A stretch of 64,000 bases of DNA from Bradyrhizobium sp. S69 (GTDB lineage Bacteria > Pseudomonadota > Alphaproteobacteria > Rhizobiales > Xanthobacteraceae): positions 1-64,000 of the forward strand of contig NZ_LMUK01000059.1 in the NCBI RefSeq assembly GCF_009766005.1. The letters run 5' to 3'. The translations under genes and the position numbers were made by a program. Shown here piece after piece: positions 17,214 to 25,946 of the stretch; positions within the stretch are counted from its first letter, which is position 1; every line of letters starts with the position of its first letter. The notes under the pieces were generated by a model that worked only from the letters and a program-made list of their open reading frames with translations, was not told the origin of the DNA and did not search any database.

Positions 17214-17966
17214 TCATCGGATGGTTTTGGCGGCGCTGACCGATGCGGCTGCCGAGGTGGCAACGGCCATACGGTGAAAGGTGATGCTCCGGATCTCGAC
17301 CCGGGATGTTTCGATATGGCGCCGGATCAACCGCTCGGCTTCGACACCATCGCGGTTTTCCACCGCGCGCAGGATCTCGGCGTGTTCCTGATAGGCCTTC
17401 ACGATCCGCGCCGGGCTGACGAAATCGAGCCGGCGGATGATACGGATACGGTCGGTCAGTTCGTCGAATGAGCGAAGCATCGCGCGGTTGCCAGCGAATC
17501 CCACCAGGGTGCTGTGAAACACCTCGTCATGCTGGGCGACGAGATGGCCCTGCAATTCGCGCTTTGCCTTCGGCACGCACCAGAAGGCCCGCAGCGCCAT
17601 CAGCGGCGGTGGGCTATCCGCCGCGCAGAGCCGGCGCAGCGCGAGCGCCTCAATCTCCACGCGGTAATCATAGAGATCCTCATAGAACGCAAGATCGAGC
17701 GGGCGAACCTGCCAGGACGAATGGCCGCCGACATTTTGCAGATAGCCTTCGTGGGCGAGCACATGCAACGCCAGTCGCAGCGGCGTTCGCGACACCTGCA
17801 GCGTCGCGGCCAATTCATGCTCCGAATAGCGCTGACCGGGCGGCATCCGGAAATCGAAGATGTCTTGCTTCAGGCGGCCGTAGACTTCCTGCGACAACGT
17901 GCTCTTGGCGCCCGCGGTATCTACGGCGGCATTGATCGGCGTAACGATCGTCGGATCAGATGTCAT
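17214..17966 (-). CDS. GntR family (FCD type) transcriptional regulator
   Basis: A 250-residue regulator. The N-terminal winged helix is LSQEVYGRLKQDIFDFRMPP, GQRYSEHELAATLQVSRTPL and RLALHVLAHEGYL; the rest is the all-helical FCD ligand-binding domain (YDYRVEIEALALRRL, HDEVFHSTLVGFAGN with metal-type His). It is the first gene of the operon with the Rieske oxygenase (22-base gap) and reductase, and probably controls it in response to the substrate. A perfect 18-bp palindrome lies 12 bases before its start codon, which fits autoregulation. Confidence 0.9.
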   Translation of the reverse strand: MTSDPTIVTPINAAVDTAGAKSTLSQEVYGRLKQDIFDFRMPPGQRYSEHELAATLQVSRTPLRLALHVLAHEGYLQNVGGHSSWQVRPLDLAFYEDLYDYRVEIEALALRRLCAADSPPPLMALRAFWCVPKAKRELQGHLVAQHDEVFHSTLVGFAGNRAMLRSFDELTDRIRIIRRLDFVSPARIVKAYQEHAEILRAVENRDGVEAERLIRRHIETSRVEIRSITFHRMAVATSAAASVSAAKTIR

Positions 17967-17977
17967 CTAGCTAAACC

Positions 17978-17995
17978 CAATTGGGATCCCAATTG
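17978..17995. promoter_or_regulatory. 18-bp perfect palindrome, candidate GntR operator
   Basis: CAATTGGGATCCCAATTG is a perfect inverted repeat located 12 to 29 bases upstream of the GntR start codon, in the only promoter region of the regulator-oxygenase-reductase operon. FCD-type GntR proteins bind short palindromes in such positions. That this is the operator is an inference from position and symmetry. Confidence 0.6.
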
Positions 17996-18121
17996 AGATG
18001 CAAGGCTAAACCTAGATGTGGAACTGACAAGGCCGTAGTTTGAGCAAGTCCTGCCCAGGATTTGCTCAAACAGGAAAACGCAATCGGGAAAGATATTCGC
18101 GGTGGCCGAGCGAGCGAGCCT

Positions 18122-18853
18122 TTAGCTCGCACTCTGCCGCACGATGTCGTCCACCGTCTGGCGCGCGCCGAGCATGAACTGATGGACGCCATCGGCGATC
18201 ACGACATGGCGCTCCTCGCCTTCCGGAACCGGCGTGCCGTACACGAACTTGCGAACTGCGATGTAGAAGATACGGCCGTGCAGGCCCCAGAACAATTCCT
18301 GCTCCCGCGAGGTGATCGGCAACTGCGACGGCGCGGCCAGTCCAAGTTCATGCCGCATTTCCAGCATGGCCGGCGCGCCGATCGTCTCCATCACCACTTT
18401 GAGATAACGCGCATTGATGTCGAAGGATTTCAGGCCTGAGAAAACGAAGATGCGGACCCAGTCGAAGTTGAAGATCCGATCCGAATATTCACAGTAGAAC
18501 TGCGTCAGCCGGGATTCCAGCGGACGCGACCGGTCCAGGATCAGCCCGGCCCAGTGCTTTTGCCAGCCGCCGAGATAGACGTGCTCATACACCCGCTCGA
18601 TCAGCGCCTCCTTGCTCGGAAAATGCCGATAGATCGCCGAATGAGTGATGCCGATGCGCTTGGCGAGTTCACGCGTCTGCCCCCCGAAACCATGTTCGGC
18701 AAAGAAGCGGATCGCCTGATCGAGAATGACCTTCTCACGCTCGGCCGCCCGCATGTTTTTGCGAGGCGGTGCGGCTTTCCGGGCTGCACCGGTTTTCGCC
18801 ACGCGCTTGCTCAGCGGCCGCTTTTTGACCTTTACAGCCTTAGCCTTGCGCAT
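18122..18853 (-). CDS. TetR family transcriptional regulator
   Basis: A 243-residue TetR protein. A basic Lys/Arg/Ala-rich N-terminal tail of about 35 residues precedes the helix-turn-helix domain (KVILDQAIRFFAEHGFGGQT, RELAKRIGITHSAIYRHFPS, KEALIERVYEH). The C-terminal ligand domain is helical and variable. It is divergent from the molybdenum hydroxylase genes, 171 bases away, and is their likely repressor. The long basic tail is unusual for the family and could strengthen DNA binding. Confidence 0.9.
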   Translation of the reverse strand: MRKAKAVKVKKRPLSKRVAKTGAARKAAPPRKNMRAAEREKVILDQAIRFFAEHGFGGQTRELAKRIGITHSAIYRHFPSKEALIERVYEHVYLGGWQKHWAGLILDRSRPLESRLTQFYCEYSDRIFNFDWVRIFVFSGLKSFDINARYLKVVMETIGAPAMLEMRHELGLAAPSQLPITSREQELFWGLHGRIFYIAVRKFVYGTPVPEGEERHVVIADGVHQFMLGARQTVDDIVRQSAS

Positions 18854-19024
18854 CGTCGCCCGAATCCGTTTTGAGTTTCATATTTATCAACATTTTCAAA
18901 CTCTTGCTATAGATAAAGGAAAACAGACCAAATGGTAATTTCTGTTGACATGAGGCGGAAGCGGCTCCAAACATAATTTGAGACCGATTGGTTACAAAGT
19001 CTGCCAGGGATTGGGAGGCCGTGC

Positions 19025-19909
19025 GTGAAAGCCCGCGCTTTCAAATATTTTCGAACGCAATCTCTAGAGGATGCGTTGCAAGCCTTTGATCGGGCCGGCG
19101 GCGAAGGCTGCTATCTGGCCGGCGGCCAAAGCCTGGTGCCGTCTCTGTCATTGCGGTTGCAGGCGCCGGAACTGCTGATCGATATTTCGCGCATCGAGAG
19201 CCTGACTGGAATATCGCGGTCCGGCAATGTGCTGCGCGTCGGCGCGCTGACGCGGCACGCGGAAATGCTGACGTCCCCGGAGATCGCGCGCCACGCGCCG
19301 TTGCTGCGTCGGGCCGCACCCTTCGTGGCGCATCCCGCCATCCGCAACATGGGAACGTTCGGCGGCACCATCGCGCTGGCCGACCCCTCCGCCGAGTTTC
19401 CCGCGATGACCTTGGCGATGGATGCCGAATTCGAGATCGCAAGCCTCGCCGGCACCCGAACCACAAAGGCCGACGGTTTCTTTCGAGGGCTTTTCGAAAC
19501 TGGCTTGCAGCCCGGCGAAATCCTGACCGCGATCAACATTCCATGTTTTGGGAACGCCGATCGCTGCGTGTTTGACGAACTGGCGCGTCGGCGCGGCGAT
19601 TACGCGCTGGTCGGCGCCGGGGTCCAGGGAAATTTTGCGCAAGATCTGGTCTCCACAATCCGGATTGCGTTTCTCTCGGTCGGTTCGACGCCGCTGCGTG
19701 CCCGCCACGCCGAAGCGGCGATCACTGGGCGCGCGCTTTCGGCCGACGCGATTTCCGACGCCCAGGCAGCACTCGGCGACGATCTCGATCCCGAGGACAA
19801 TGAAGAAACCAGCGCGACCATGCGGATGCATCTGGCGCGGGTGTTGCTGGGGCGGCTGCTCGGCCGCTTGAGCCAACCCGATTGTATGCGCCAAGACGAG
19901 GTCACATGA
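19025..19909 (+). CDS. xanthine dehydrogenase family FAD-binding subunit
   Basis: A 294-residue medium subunit of a molybdenum hydroxylase (CoxM/CutM type). FAD contacts are in YLAGGQSLVPSLSLRL and in NMGTFGGTIALADPSAEFPA, both well conserved. The start is GTG with GGGAGG upstream. The stop overlaps the start of the 2Fe-2S subunit (ATGA), showing translational coupling. The subunit order FAD, iron-sulfur, molybdopterin is common for aerobic dehydrogenases of this family. Confidence 0.92.
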   Translation: MKARAFKYFRTQSLEDALQAFDRAGGEGCYLAGGQSLVPSLSLRLQAPELLIDISRIESLTGISRSGNVLRVGALTRHAEMLTSPEIARHAPLLRRAAPFVAHPAIRNMGTFGGTIALADPSAEFPAMTLAMDAEFEIASLAGTRTTKADGFFRGLFETGLQPGEILTAINIPCFGNADRCVFDELARRRGDYALVGAGVQGNFAQDLVSTIRIAFLSVGSTPLRARHAEAAITGRALSADAISDAQAALGDDLDPEDNEETSATMRMHLARVLLGRLLGRLSQPDCMRQDEVT

Positions 19910-20427
19910 ACGAACGTGTCCCGATCGAGCTCGAGGTCAACGGCGAAGCGGTCGCGAAATATGTCGAACCGCGACTGTCGCTGGCGGATTTCCTGCGCGA
20001 GGAGTTGGAGCTCACCGGCACGCATCAGGGGTGCGAGATGGGGGCGTGCGGCGCCTGTCTGGTTCTTCTGAACGGAAAAGCCGTGCATTCCTGCCTGATG
20101 TTCGCGGTGCAGGCCCACGGCGACCATGTCGAAACGGTCGAGGGGCTGAGCCAGCGCAAGGCGATCGCCGATATTCAGCAGGCGTTTCACAACAACAACG
20201 CGCTGCAATGCGGATTCTGCACCGCGGGCATGCTGGTCACCGCGCATGAATTGTTGAGCCGCAACACGACCCCGACCCGCCATGAAATTCGCGACGGCCT
20301 GTCTGGCAACTACTGTCGCTGTACCGGTTATCAGGCGATCGTCGACTCGATCGTATCAGTAGCGCGGTCAAGAGCCGGGAATGTCGACACGCCTGCGAGC
20401 CCAGGTGAGCGCGGGACAGCATCATGA
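19906..20427 (+). CDS. xanthine dehydrogenase family 2Fe-2S subunit
   Basis: A 173-residue small subunit with two 2Fe-2S clusters. The plant-type cluster is in CEMGACGACLVLLNGKAVHSC form (written in part: GCEMGACGAC), and the second, helical-bundle cluster is in CGFCTAGM and NYCRCTGY. It carries electrons from the molybdenum site to FAD. Both ends overlap its neighbours by ATGA, so the three subunits should be made in equal amounts. The last 20 residues extend past the usual end of the family. Confidence 0.93.
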   Translation: MNERVPIELEVNGEAVAKYVEPRLSLADFLREELELTGTHQGCEMGACGACLVLLNGKAVHSCLMFAVQAHGDHVETVEGLSQRKAIADIQQAFHNNNALQCGFCTAGMLVTAHELLSRNTTPTRHEIRDGLSGNYCRCTGYQAIVDSIVSVARSRAGNVDTPASPGERGTAS

Positions 20428-22799
20428 ACAATGCCCTTGGCAAGCTCGACCGTCCCAACAGCTACATCGGACGCTCGGTGACGCGTCCGAACGCCAAGCG
20501 TTTGCTGGCCGGCAAAGGGCGATACGTCACCGACATGAAGCTGCCGCGAATGCTCCATGCGGCCTTTGTGCGCAGCCCCTACGCCCACGCCAAAATCATG
20601 TCGATCGATATCAGTGCGGCCGCCGCGATGCCGGGCGTTCATCTGGTCGCCACCGGCGCGGATCTCGCCAAACTGTGCAAGCCATGGGTCGGAACCCTCG
20701 ACCATTTCCGCGGCATGAAATCGTCACCGCAACTGCCGCTGGCGATCGACAAGGTGGTTTGGGCCGGACAGGCCGTCGTCGCCGTGGTCGCGCAGAGCCG
20801 CGCGTTGGCGGAAGACGCCGCCGAGCTCGTCGAAGTCGCCTATGAAGAACTCGGCGTGGTGACCGACATCGACTTGGCGCGCCAGGAGGGCTCCGAGATC
20901 ATCAATCCCGATCTCGGAACCAATTTGTCGTTCACGCTCAAAGTGGAAAGCGGAGATGTCGAGGCCGCTTTCAAGGACGGCGCCGTCGAGATCGAGGATG
21001 TCTTTCATTTCGGCCGCCATACCGCGGTCACGCTCGAGCCGCGCGCCATCATCGCCGACTACAATTCCAGCGAAGAGCAACTGACGGTTCATCACGCGAC
21101 CCAGACGCCGTACCAGTTCCAGGATCTCTATAGCCGCTACTACGGAATTGCCGAATCCCGCGTCCGGGTAGTCGCCCCCGACATTGGCGGTTCCTTCGGC
21201 ATGAAGCTGCATGTCTATCACGAGGACATGGCCGTCGTCGGCCTGAGCATGCTGACCGGTCGGCCCGTCAAATATGTCGCGGATCGGATGGAATCGTTTC
21301 TTTCCGACATTCACGCCCGCGACCATCGCGTCACGTCCAGCATGACGGCGGACGCTTCGGGAAATATCCTGGGCATGAAAGTAGATGACGTCACAGCGAT
21401 CGGTGCCTTCTCCAGCTTTCCGCGCACCAGTGTCGTCGAAGGCAACCAGGTGGTGCGGCTGATGGGAGCGCCGTACCGGTTCAGGAATTATCGCGGCGAT
21501 TTGAGCGTGGTTTTCCAGAACAAGGTTCAAACCAGCCAGTATCGCGCGGTCGGTCACCCGATCGCCTGTTCGGTAACGGAGTCGCTGATCGACGGCATCG
21601 GCCGGCGTCTCGGGCTCGATCCCTTTGAAATACGCCGGCGAAACATCATCACCCAGGACATGTATCCGTACACCTCGCCGACCGGGTACAAATTCGAGCG
21701 GCTGTCGCACGAGGTCTGCCTGGACAAGCTCCACGCCGAGATGGATTACCCCCGGCTGCTAAAACAGCAGGAGGAACTTCGCGCCAAAGGTGTCTATCGC
21801 GGTATCGGGATTGCGATGTTCGTCGAGATCACCAATCCCTCGCCGGCGTTTTATGGCGTCGGCGGCGCGCGCATTTCTTCGCAGGACGGCGCCATCGTGA
21901 AGATCACGCCATCAGGGGAAGTGCAGTGCCTGGTCAGCATCGGCGAGCATGGCCAGGGCACCGAAACCATCATCGGCCAGATCGTTGCGGAGAATTTGGG
22001 CGTCGATCGCGAGACCGTGCGCGTCATCACCGGCGACACCGATGTGACGCCGTATGGTGGCGCCAACTGGGCCTGCCGCGGCGCCGGCATCGGCGGCGAA
22101 ACCGCGTTTCAGGCGGCAAAGAAACTCAAACAGAATGTGCTGGCGGTAGCCGCCGCGATCCTGCAAGCCAAGCCGTCCGACCTGGATATCCAGAACGCCC
22201 AGATTGTCGACGCCGGGACCGGCAACATCCGCATCGCCTTGTCGGAGGTCGCCCGCATCTCCTACTTCCGTTCGGATACGCTGCCGGATGATGTCTCGCC
22301 ACAACTGACCGTGGCTCACCATTATTCTCCGAAAGGATATCCTTTCGCGTTCACCAACGGCGTTCAGGGATGCCACGTCGAGGTCGATGTCGAGACCGGA
22401 TTCGTCAGGCTGATCGATGTCTGGGTGGTCGAAGACTGCGGGCGCATCATCAATCCGATGCTGGTGAACGAGCAGGTCCGCGGCGGCGCCATCCAGGGCC
22501 TGGGCGCGGCGTTGTTCGAAGAGTGCCGCTATGGCGAGACCGGCCAGCTCGAGAACGGCTCGCTCGCCGATTATCTGGTGCCGATGGCCTATGAGATGCC
22601 GGACATCAAGATATTCCATGTCGAAACGCCGACGCGTGATACCGAACTCGGCGCCAAGGGATGCGGTGAAGCCGGCACCGCCGCGGCGTCGGCGGCCGCG
22701 ATGAATGCCGTCAACGACGCGATCGCGCCGCTAGGCGCACATGTCTCGCAAATTCCCATGACGCCTCAACGCCTGCTGCGAGCTTTGGGCAAGGTCTGA
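20424..22799 (+). CDS. xanthine dehydrogenase family molybdopterin-binding (large) subunit
   Basis: A 791-residue catalytic subunit. Visible marks are the N-terminal motif GRSVTRPNAKRLLAGKGRY, the molybdopterin contacts GGSFGMKLHVYHEDMA, and the catalytic glutamate in KGCGEAGTAAASAAAMNAVN. At the place where CO dehydrogenases have A-Y-x-C-S-F-R or A-Y-R-G-A-G-R, this protein has SQYRAVGHPIACS, so it is not a CO dehydrogenase and the substrate is unknown. A nearby Glu/Phe set typical of purine oxidation could not be confirmed. It ends the operon. Confidence 0.92.
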   Translation: MNNALGKLDRPNSYIGRSVTRPNAKRLLAGKGRYVTDMKLPRMLHAAFVRSPYAHAKIMSIDISAAAAMPGVHLVATGADLAKLCKPWVGTLDHFRGMKSSPQLPLAIDKVVWAGQAVVAVVAQSRALAEDAAELVEVAYEELGVVTDIDLARQEGSEIINPDLGTNLSFTLKVESGDVEAAFKDGAVEIEDVFHFGRHTAVTLEPRAIIADYNSSEEQLTVHHATQTPYQFQDLYSRYYGIAESRVRVVAPDIGGSFGMKLHVYHEDMAVVGLSMLTGRPVKYVADRMESFLSDIHARDHRVTSSMTADASGNILGMKVDDVTAIGAFSSFPRTSVVEGNQVVRLMGAPYRFRNYRGDLSVVFQNKVQTSQYRAVGHPIACSVTESLIDGIGRRLGLDPFEIRRRNIITQDMYPYTSPTGYKFERLSHEVCLDKLHAEMDYPRLLKQQEELRAKGVYRGIGIAMFVEITNPSPAFYGVGGARISSQDGAIVKITPSGEVQCLVSIGEHGQGTETIIGQIVAENLGVDRETVRVITGDTDVTPYGGANWACRGAGIGGETAFQAAKKLKQNVLAVAAAILQAKPSDLDIQNAQIVDAGTGNIRIALSEVARISYFRSDTLPDDVSPQLTVAHHYSPKGYPFAFTNGVQGCHVEVDVETGFVRLIDVWVVEDCGRIINPMLVNEQVRGGAIQGLGAALFEECRYGETGQLENGSLADYLVPMAYEMPDIKIFHVETPTRDTELGAKGCGEAGTAAASAAAMNAVNDAIAPLGAHVSQIPMTPQRLLRALGKV

Positions 22800-22833
22800 G
22801 CGATCCGTTTGCGCGGCCGAACGTGGGCGGCAA

Positions 22834-23778
22834 TTAGGTTGTGACTACGATATCGTCGCCGCTCAGCGCCTGGAAATCGACCGTCACCCAGGTGGCGAAC
22901 TTCACCGGCAATGTGGTGGTGGTTCCCGGAGCGGGCTTGGTGCCGAGCAAATCATAGACGATGGCGTGGCTCTCGCAGTTGGTGATCTCCAGCGAGAACG
23001 TGTCCCAGAGCAGGCCGCCACCGATGAAGCGCGTCATTTCGATCGGCGAATCCACGATCGCCTGGAAGCAGGCGCTTTGCGGCGCACCGGCGGCGCGAAA
23101 CTGCTTCAACACCACACTGGGAAGCTGCGGTTGCAGCGCATCGAGAAGATCGCCCGCAAGGCTGCCGAAGATGCCGCCGATCAGTCCGGCCCGCGCTTCG
23201 CCGGCGCTTTGCCAGACCGGCGGCTGTTGCGTCGCCGCCTGCTGCTGGACGATCCGATAGAGAACCCCGTGCTGGCCTTTGGTGGTGGCCGCCATGGTCG
23301 GAAAGAATGTCGTCGTGCAACTGAATTGCGGATTGGTCGGCGTATCCGATGCGACACCGATTTCGGCCAGCACCTTGGGCCAGCCCCAGGCCTCACGCCC
23401 GGTCACCATGCCGATGGTGTAGCTGATGAAAATATAGGGCGACCAGAACACCAGCCGGCTCGGCAGCAGATGTCCGTCGCGAAATTCAAGCAGCGGAATC
23501 CAGATCGCGCATTCCCGTCCGGGCAGCCAGCCCAGGATGTCGGTCGACGACGTGCATTGTGCGATGTCCATGAAACTCAGCATCGCCACCGGCAATGCTA
23601 CCTGGTAACGAACCTTGCCGGCGCCCGCGGGATTGAGCAGCGTATCGACGGTCCGCTGCATGGCCTTGGTATCGGCATCGATCACGAACGCATTCGCCTT
23701 GGCGTCGGTGAATACGCCTGATGGCGCAAGGCTCGCCGCGCCGTGGCCCAGCCACGAGATGAACGGCACGTTGCTCAT
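22834..23778 (-). CDS. acetoacetate-decarboxylase-like protein
   Basis: A 314-residue protein. The segment SYTIGMVTGREAWGWPKVLA matches the acetoacetate decarboxylase fold region G-R-E-x-x-x-Y-P-K, which in the real enzyme holds the Schiff-base lysine; here one Lys is kept and the following Lys is Val. A start ATG lies inside an ATGA overlap with the upstream flavoprotein gene, so they are coupled. A longer open frame upstream is antisense-like and was ignored. The protein probably binds a small keto compound; whether it decarboxylates is uncertain. It is the last gene of the flavoprotein-cyclase operon. Confidence 0.65.
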   Translation of the reverse strand: MSNVPFISWLGHGAASLAPSGVFTDAKANAFVIDADTKAMQRTVDTLLNPAGAGKVRYQVALPVAMLSFMDIAQCTSSTDILGWLPGRECAIWIPLLEFRDGHLLPSRLVFWSPYIFISYTIGMVTGREAWGWPKVLAEIGVASDTPTNPQFSCTTTFFPTMAATTKGQHGVLYRIVQQQAATQQPPVWQSAGEARAGLIGGIFGSLAGDLLDALQPQLPSVVLKQFRAAGAPQSACFQAIVDSPIEMTRFIGGGLLWDTFSLEITNCESHAIVYDLLGTKPAPGTTTTLPVKFATWVTVDFQALSGDDIVVTT

Positions 23779-25895
23779 GCGCCTGGACCTTGCGAAAACC
23801 GGCGTTGCAGGAAATCGTAACCGACGATCCTGGTGGGTTCGCCGCAGATCGCCCGCGATGCGGCGGCGCCCGACATTACCGCGCCTTCGAAGGTCGTGGT
23901 GTTGAAGCCATGCCGCGTGCCCTCGCCGGCAAGGATGAGATTCGTGAAGCCGGATTGATCGGGATGCAGCCGGTACTGCGTGGTTCCCGCGGCCGACAAC
24001 GTGCAACACTCCGTCGGATCGATATTGGCGCGCCAGAACTGGGCGTCGAAGCGCGCCTCGCCCACCGCGCCGGCCGGCGCGGTCAGCACGTTCCAGTCGA
24101 ACTTGCCGCCGACATCGGCCACCGGCCACACCGCGCCGGAGGATGCGTTGAGCCAATCGATCGATTGCTGGCGTATTTCGGCGCGCGCCGTCGCCGGCAC
24201 GCCGGTGTTGGATGACGGCTGCTGGTACAGGGTCGTTTTATAGGTCCCGGTCAAATAATGAAGCGAGAGCGGCTTCGGCGCCGGCCACGGTTCGAAGCCG
24301 AGCACCTGGGTCATGTCGGCCCAGATGTTGAGATATTCCGGGCCGGCCACGGTCGCCGGCTTGCCGGTGGTCCAACCGAGCTGGCTGGTCGTGCAGTTGC
24401 ACCAGAGCTGAAGCGCCTGCGACGGCACGATGCCGATGTTTCGAACGAACGCGTCGAAGGCCGGGCTGCGCGTCATCAAGCCGGCGCACATGCTGACATC
24501 CTGGGTGTTGAGCGGCTTGTAGGCCCCGAGCGAAATCGCCTGGATGACGATGTCGAAATCCACGCCGCGGGTCAGCACCACCTTCCCGGCCGCCGGCCAG
24601 TTGGACCAGTAGCTCTCGAAATTGACTCCCGCCGCCTGCATCGCGGCGCCGTTCTGAAGCTGGTCCCAGAATGGCTGCGAAGGCCAGAAGGCCGTGCCAT
24701 CCTGGCTGGTCGTCGGCGCATAAGCGCCATTGAGTGTGTCCGCCTGTCGATCGAGCCGGATGGTTTGCACCGCCGGCCTGTCCTCGGCCGGCTCGACACT
24801 CGTGATCTTGGAGAAAAACTGAAACTGAACCCCTGCATCCAGCAGATGTTCATAGAGCGGGGCAACGATCACCTCGCCCATGCCGGCCTGGACGTCCCAC
24901 ATCATCGACCCCTTGTAGGTGCCGACCAGGCGCATGATGACGCCCAACGCGGTGCCGGCGGCGTAAGACGGGTCGGCGGTGTCGCCATCCTTGTACTGGA
25001 ACATGGTGTCGTAGAGCACGCGCACGACGCTGGATGACGCAACGACTTTCGGATCGGCGCCGTGATCGAGCAGCCAGGCGCGGAAATCGCTGCCATCCAG
25101 CGATTCCAGCGTGGCATCCGGCAACCATAGATCCACCATGATGCCCTGCGCGACGGCGGCGAACACATCGAGCACTTCGAAGATGATGGCGTCCTTGCTG
25201 CCCGCCGCGGCCGCGGCCCCGCGCGTTCTGGCATGCGCATCGCGCACCCAGCGCAGGATATCGGGCAGGCGTTGCAGGTCCTCGTCGGCCTGCCCTTCGA
25301 GATGAGGCCCCAGCGCGCGGAGATGATCGATCGCCGCCTCCAGTACGGAGCTGGGCTGCGGCAGCGTCGGCGTCCGCGTTGGCGGTGGTCCCGCCACGGC
25401 CGTGGCCTCCGCCGGGCTGGGCTCGTTGCCGTTGTCAAAAATTTCCTTGAGCCAGCCGATGACGGTTTCCAGCATTTGCGCGATGGTCGGCATCAACGTG
25501 CCGTCGCCCGGCGTGCCGCTGTTGGTCGGCCAGGTCAGCGGCAGATAGTGCCAGCCGCCCTTGTCGTCCAGCATGCCGATCGGCGTGTAGTCCTGCGGCT
25601 TCACCGCGTCCTGCCAGATCCGCAGCTTCGAACCCGGCGGCGGGGTGCGCGCCGCGTAGATTTCCTGAAGCATCTTGAAGGTGTTCTCGTAACAGCCGAA
25701 CCAGACATGCAGCCCGTGTTCGAGGTTGCGTCCGATCGCATCCCGCCCGCTCGCCGCCTTGCCGCCGAGCCGCCAGCCGAGCTGATAGATGGTCACCTCG
25801 TATCGATCGCGCAGCGCCTGGGTCTTGCTGAGCTGGTAGGCCGCACTGAGGCCGGCCATCCCGCCGCCGAGTATCGCGATTTTGGTTTTCGACAT
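23775..25895 (-). CDS. FAD-dependent oxidoreductase, phytoene desaturase/amine oxidase-like (copy B)
   Basis: A 706-residue flavoprotein. The N-terminal dinucleotide motif is IAILGGGMAGLSAAYQLS, followed by the second FAD motif GWRLGGKAASGRD and HGLHVWFGCYENTF. The C-terminus has the closing FAD motif (FTNLILAGEGTRHGFNTTTF). The overall plan is that of carotenoid desaturases and amine oxidases, but it is about 200 residues longer than usual, with an inserted Pro/Thr-rich middle part. It is paralogous to the protein at 30385-32460. The stop overlaps the next gene's ATG. The substrate is unknown; a lipid or terpenoid is likely for this fold. Confidence 0.8.
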   Translation of the reverse strand: MSKTKIAILGGGMAGLSAAYQLSKTQALRDRYEVTIYQLGWRLGGKAASGRDAIGRNLEHGLHVWFGCYENTFKMLQEIYAARTPPPGSKLRIWQDAVKPQDYTPIGMLDDKGGWHYLPLTWPTNSGTPGDGTLMPTIAQMLETVIGWLKEIFDNGNEPSPAEATAVAGPPPTRTPTLPQPSSVLEAAIDHLRALGPHLEGQADEDLQRLPDILRWVRDAHARTRGAAAAAGSKDAIIFEVLDVFAAVAQGIMVDLWLPDATLESLDGSDFRAWLLDHGADPKVVASSSVVRVLYDTMFQYKDGDTADPSYAAGTALGVIMRLVGTYKGSMMWDVQAGMGEVIVAPLYEHLLDAGVQFQFFSKITSVEPAEDRPAVQTIRLDRQADTLNGAYAPTTSQDGTAFWPSQPFWDQLQNGAAMQAAGVNFESYWSNWPAAGKVVLTRGVDFDIVIQAISLGAYKPLNTQDVSMCAGLMTRSPAFDAFVRNIGIVPSQALQLWCNCTTSQLGWTTGKPATVAGPEYLNIWADMTQVLGFEPWPAPKPLSLHYLTGTYKTTLYQQPSSNTGVPATARAEIRQQSIDWLNASSGAVWPVADVGGKFDWNVLTAPAGAVGEARFDAQFWRANIDPTECCTLSAAGTTQYRLHPDQSGFTNLILAGEGTRHGFNTTTFEGAVMSGAAASRAICGEPTRIVGYDFLQRRFSQGPGA

Positions 25896-25946
25896 TGCTT
25901 CCCCTTCGATCGGCGAATGGCGCAGGCGGGCTAGGCGCGAATTGCT

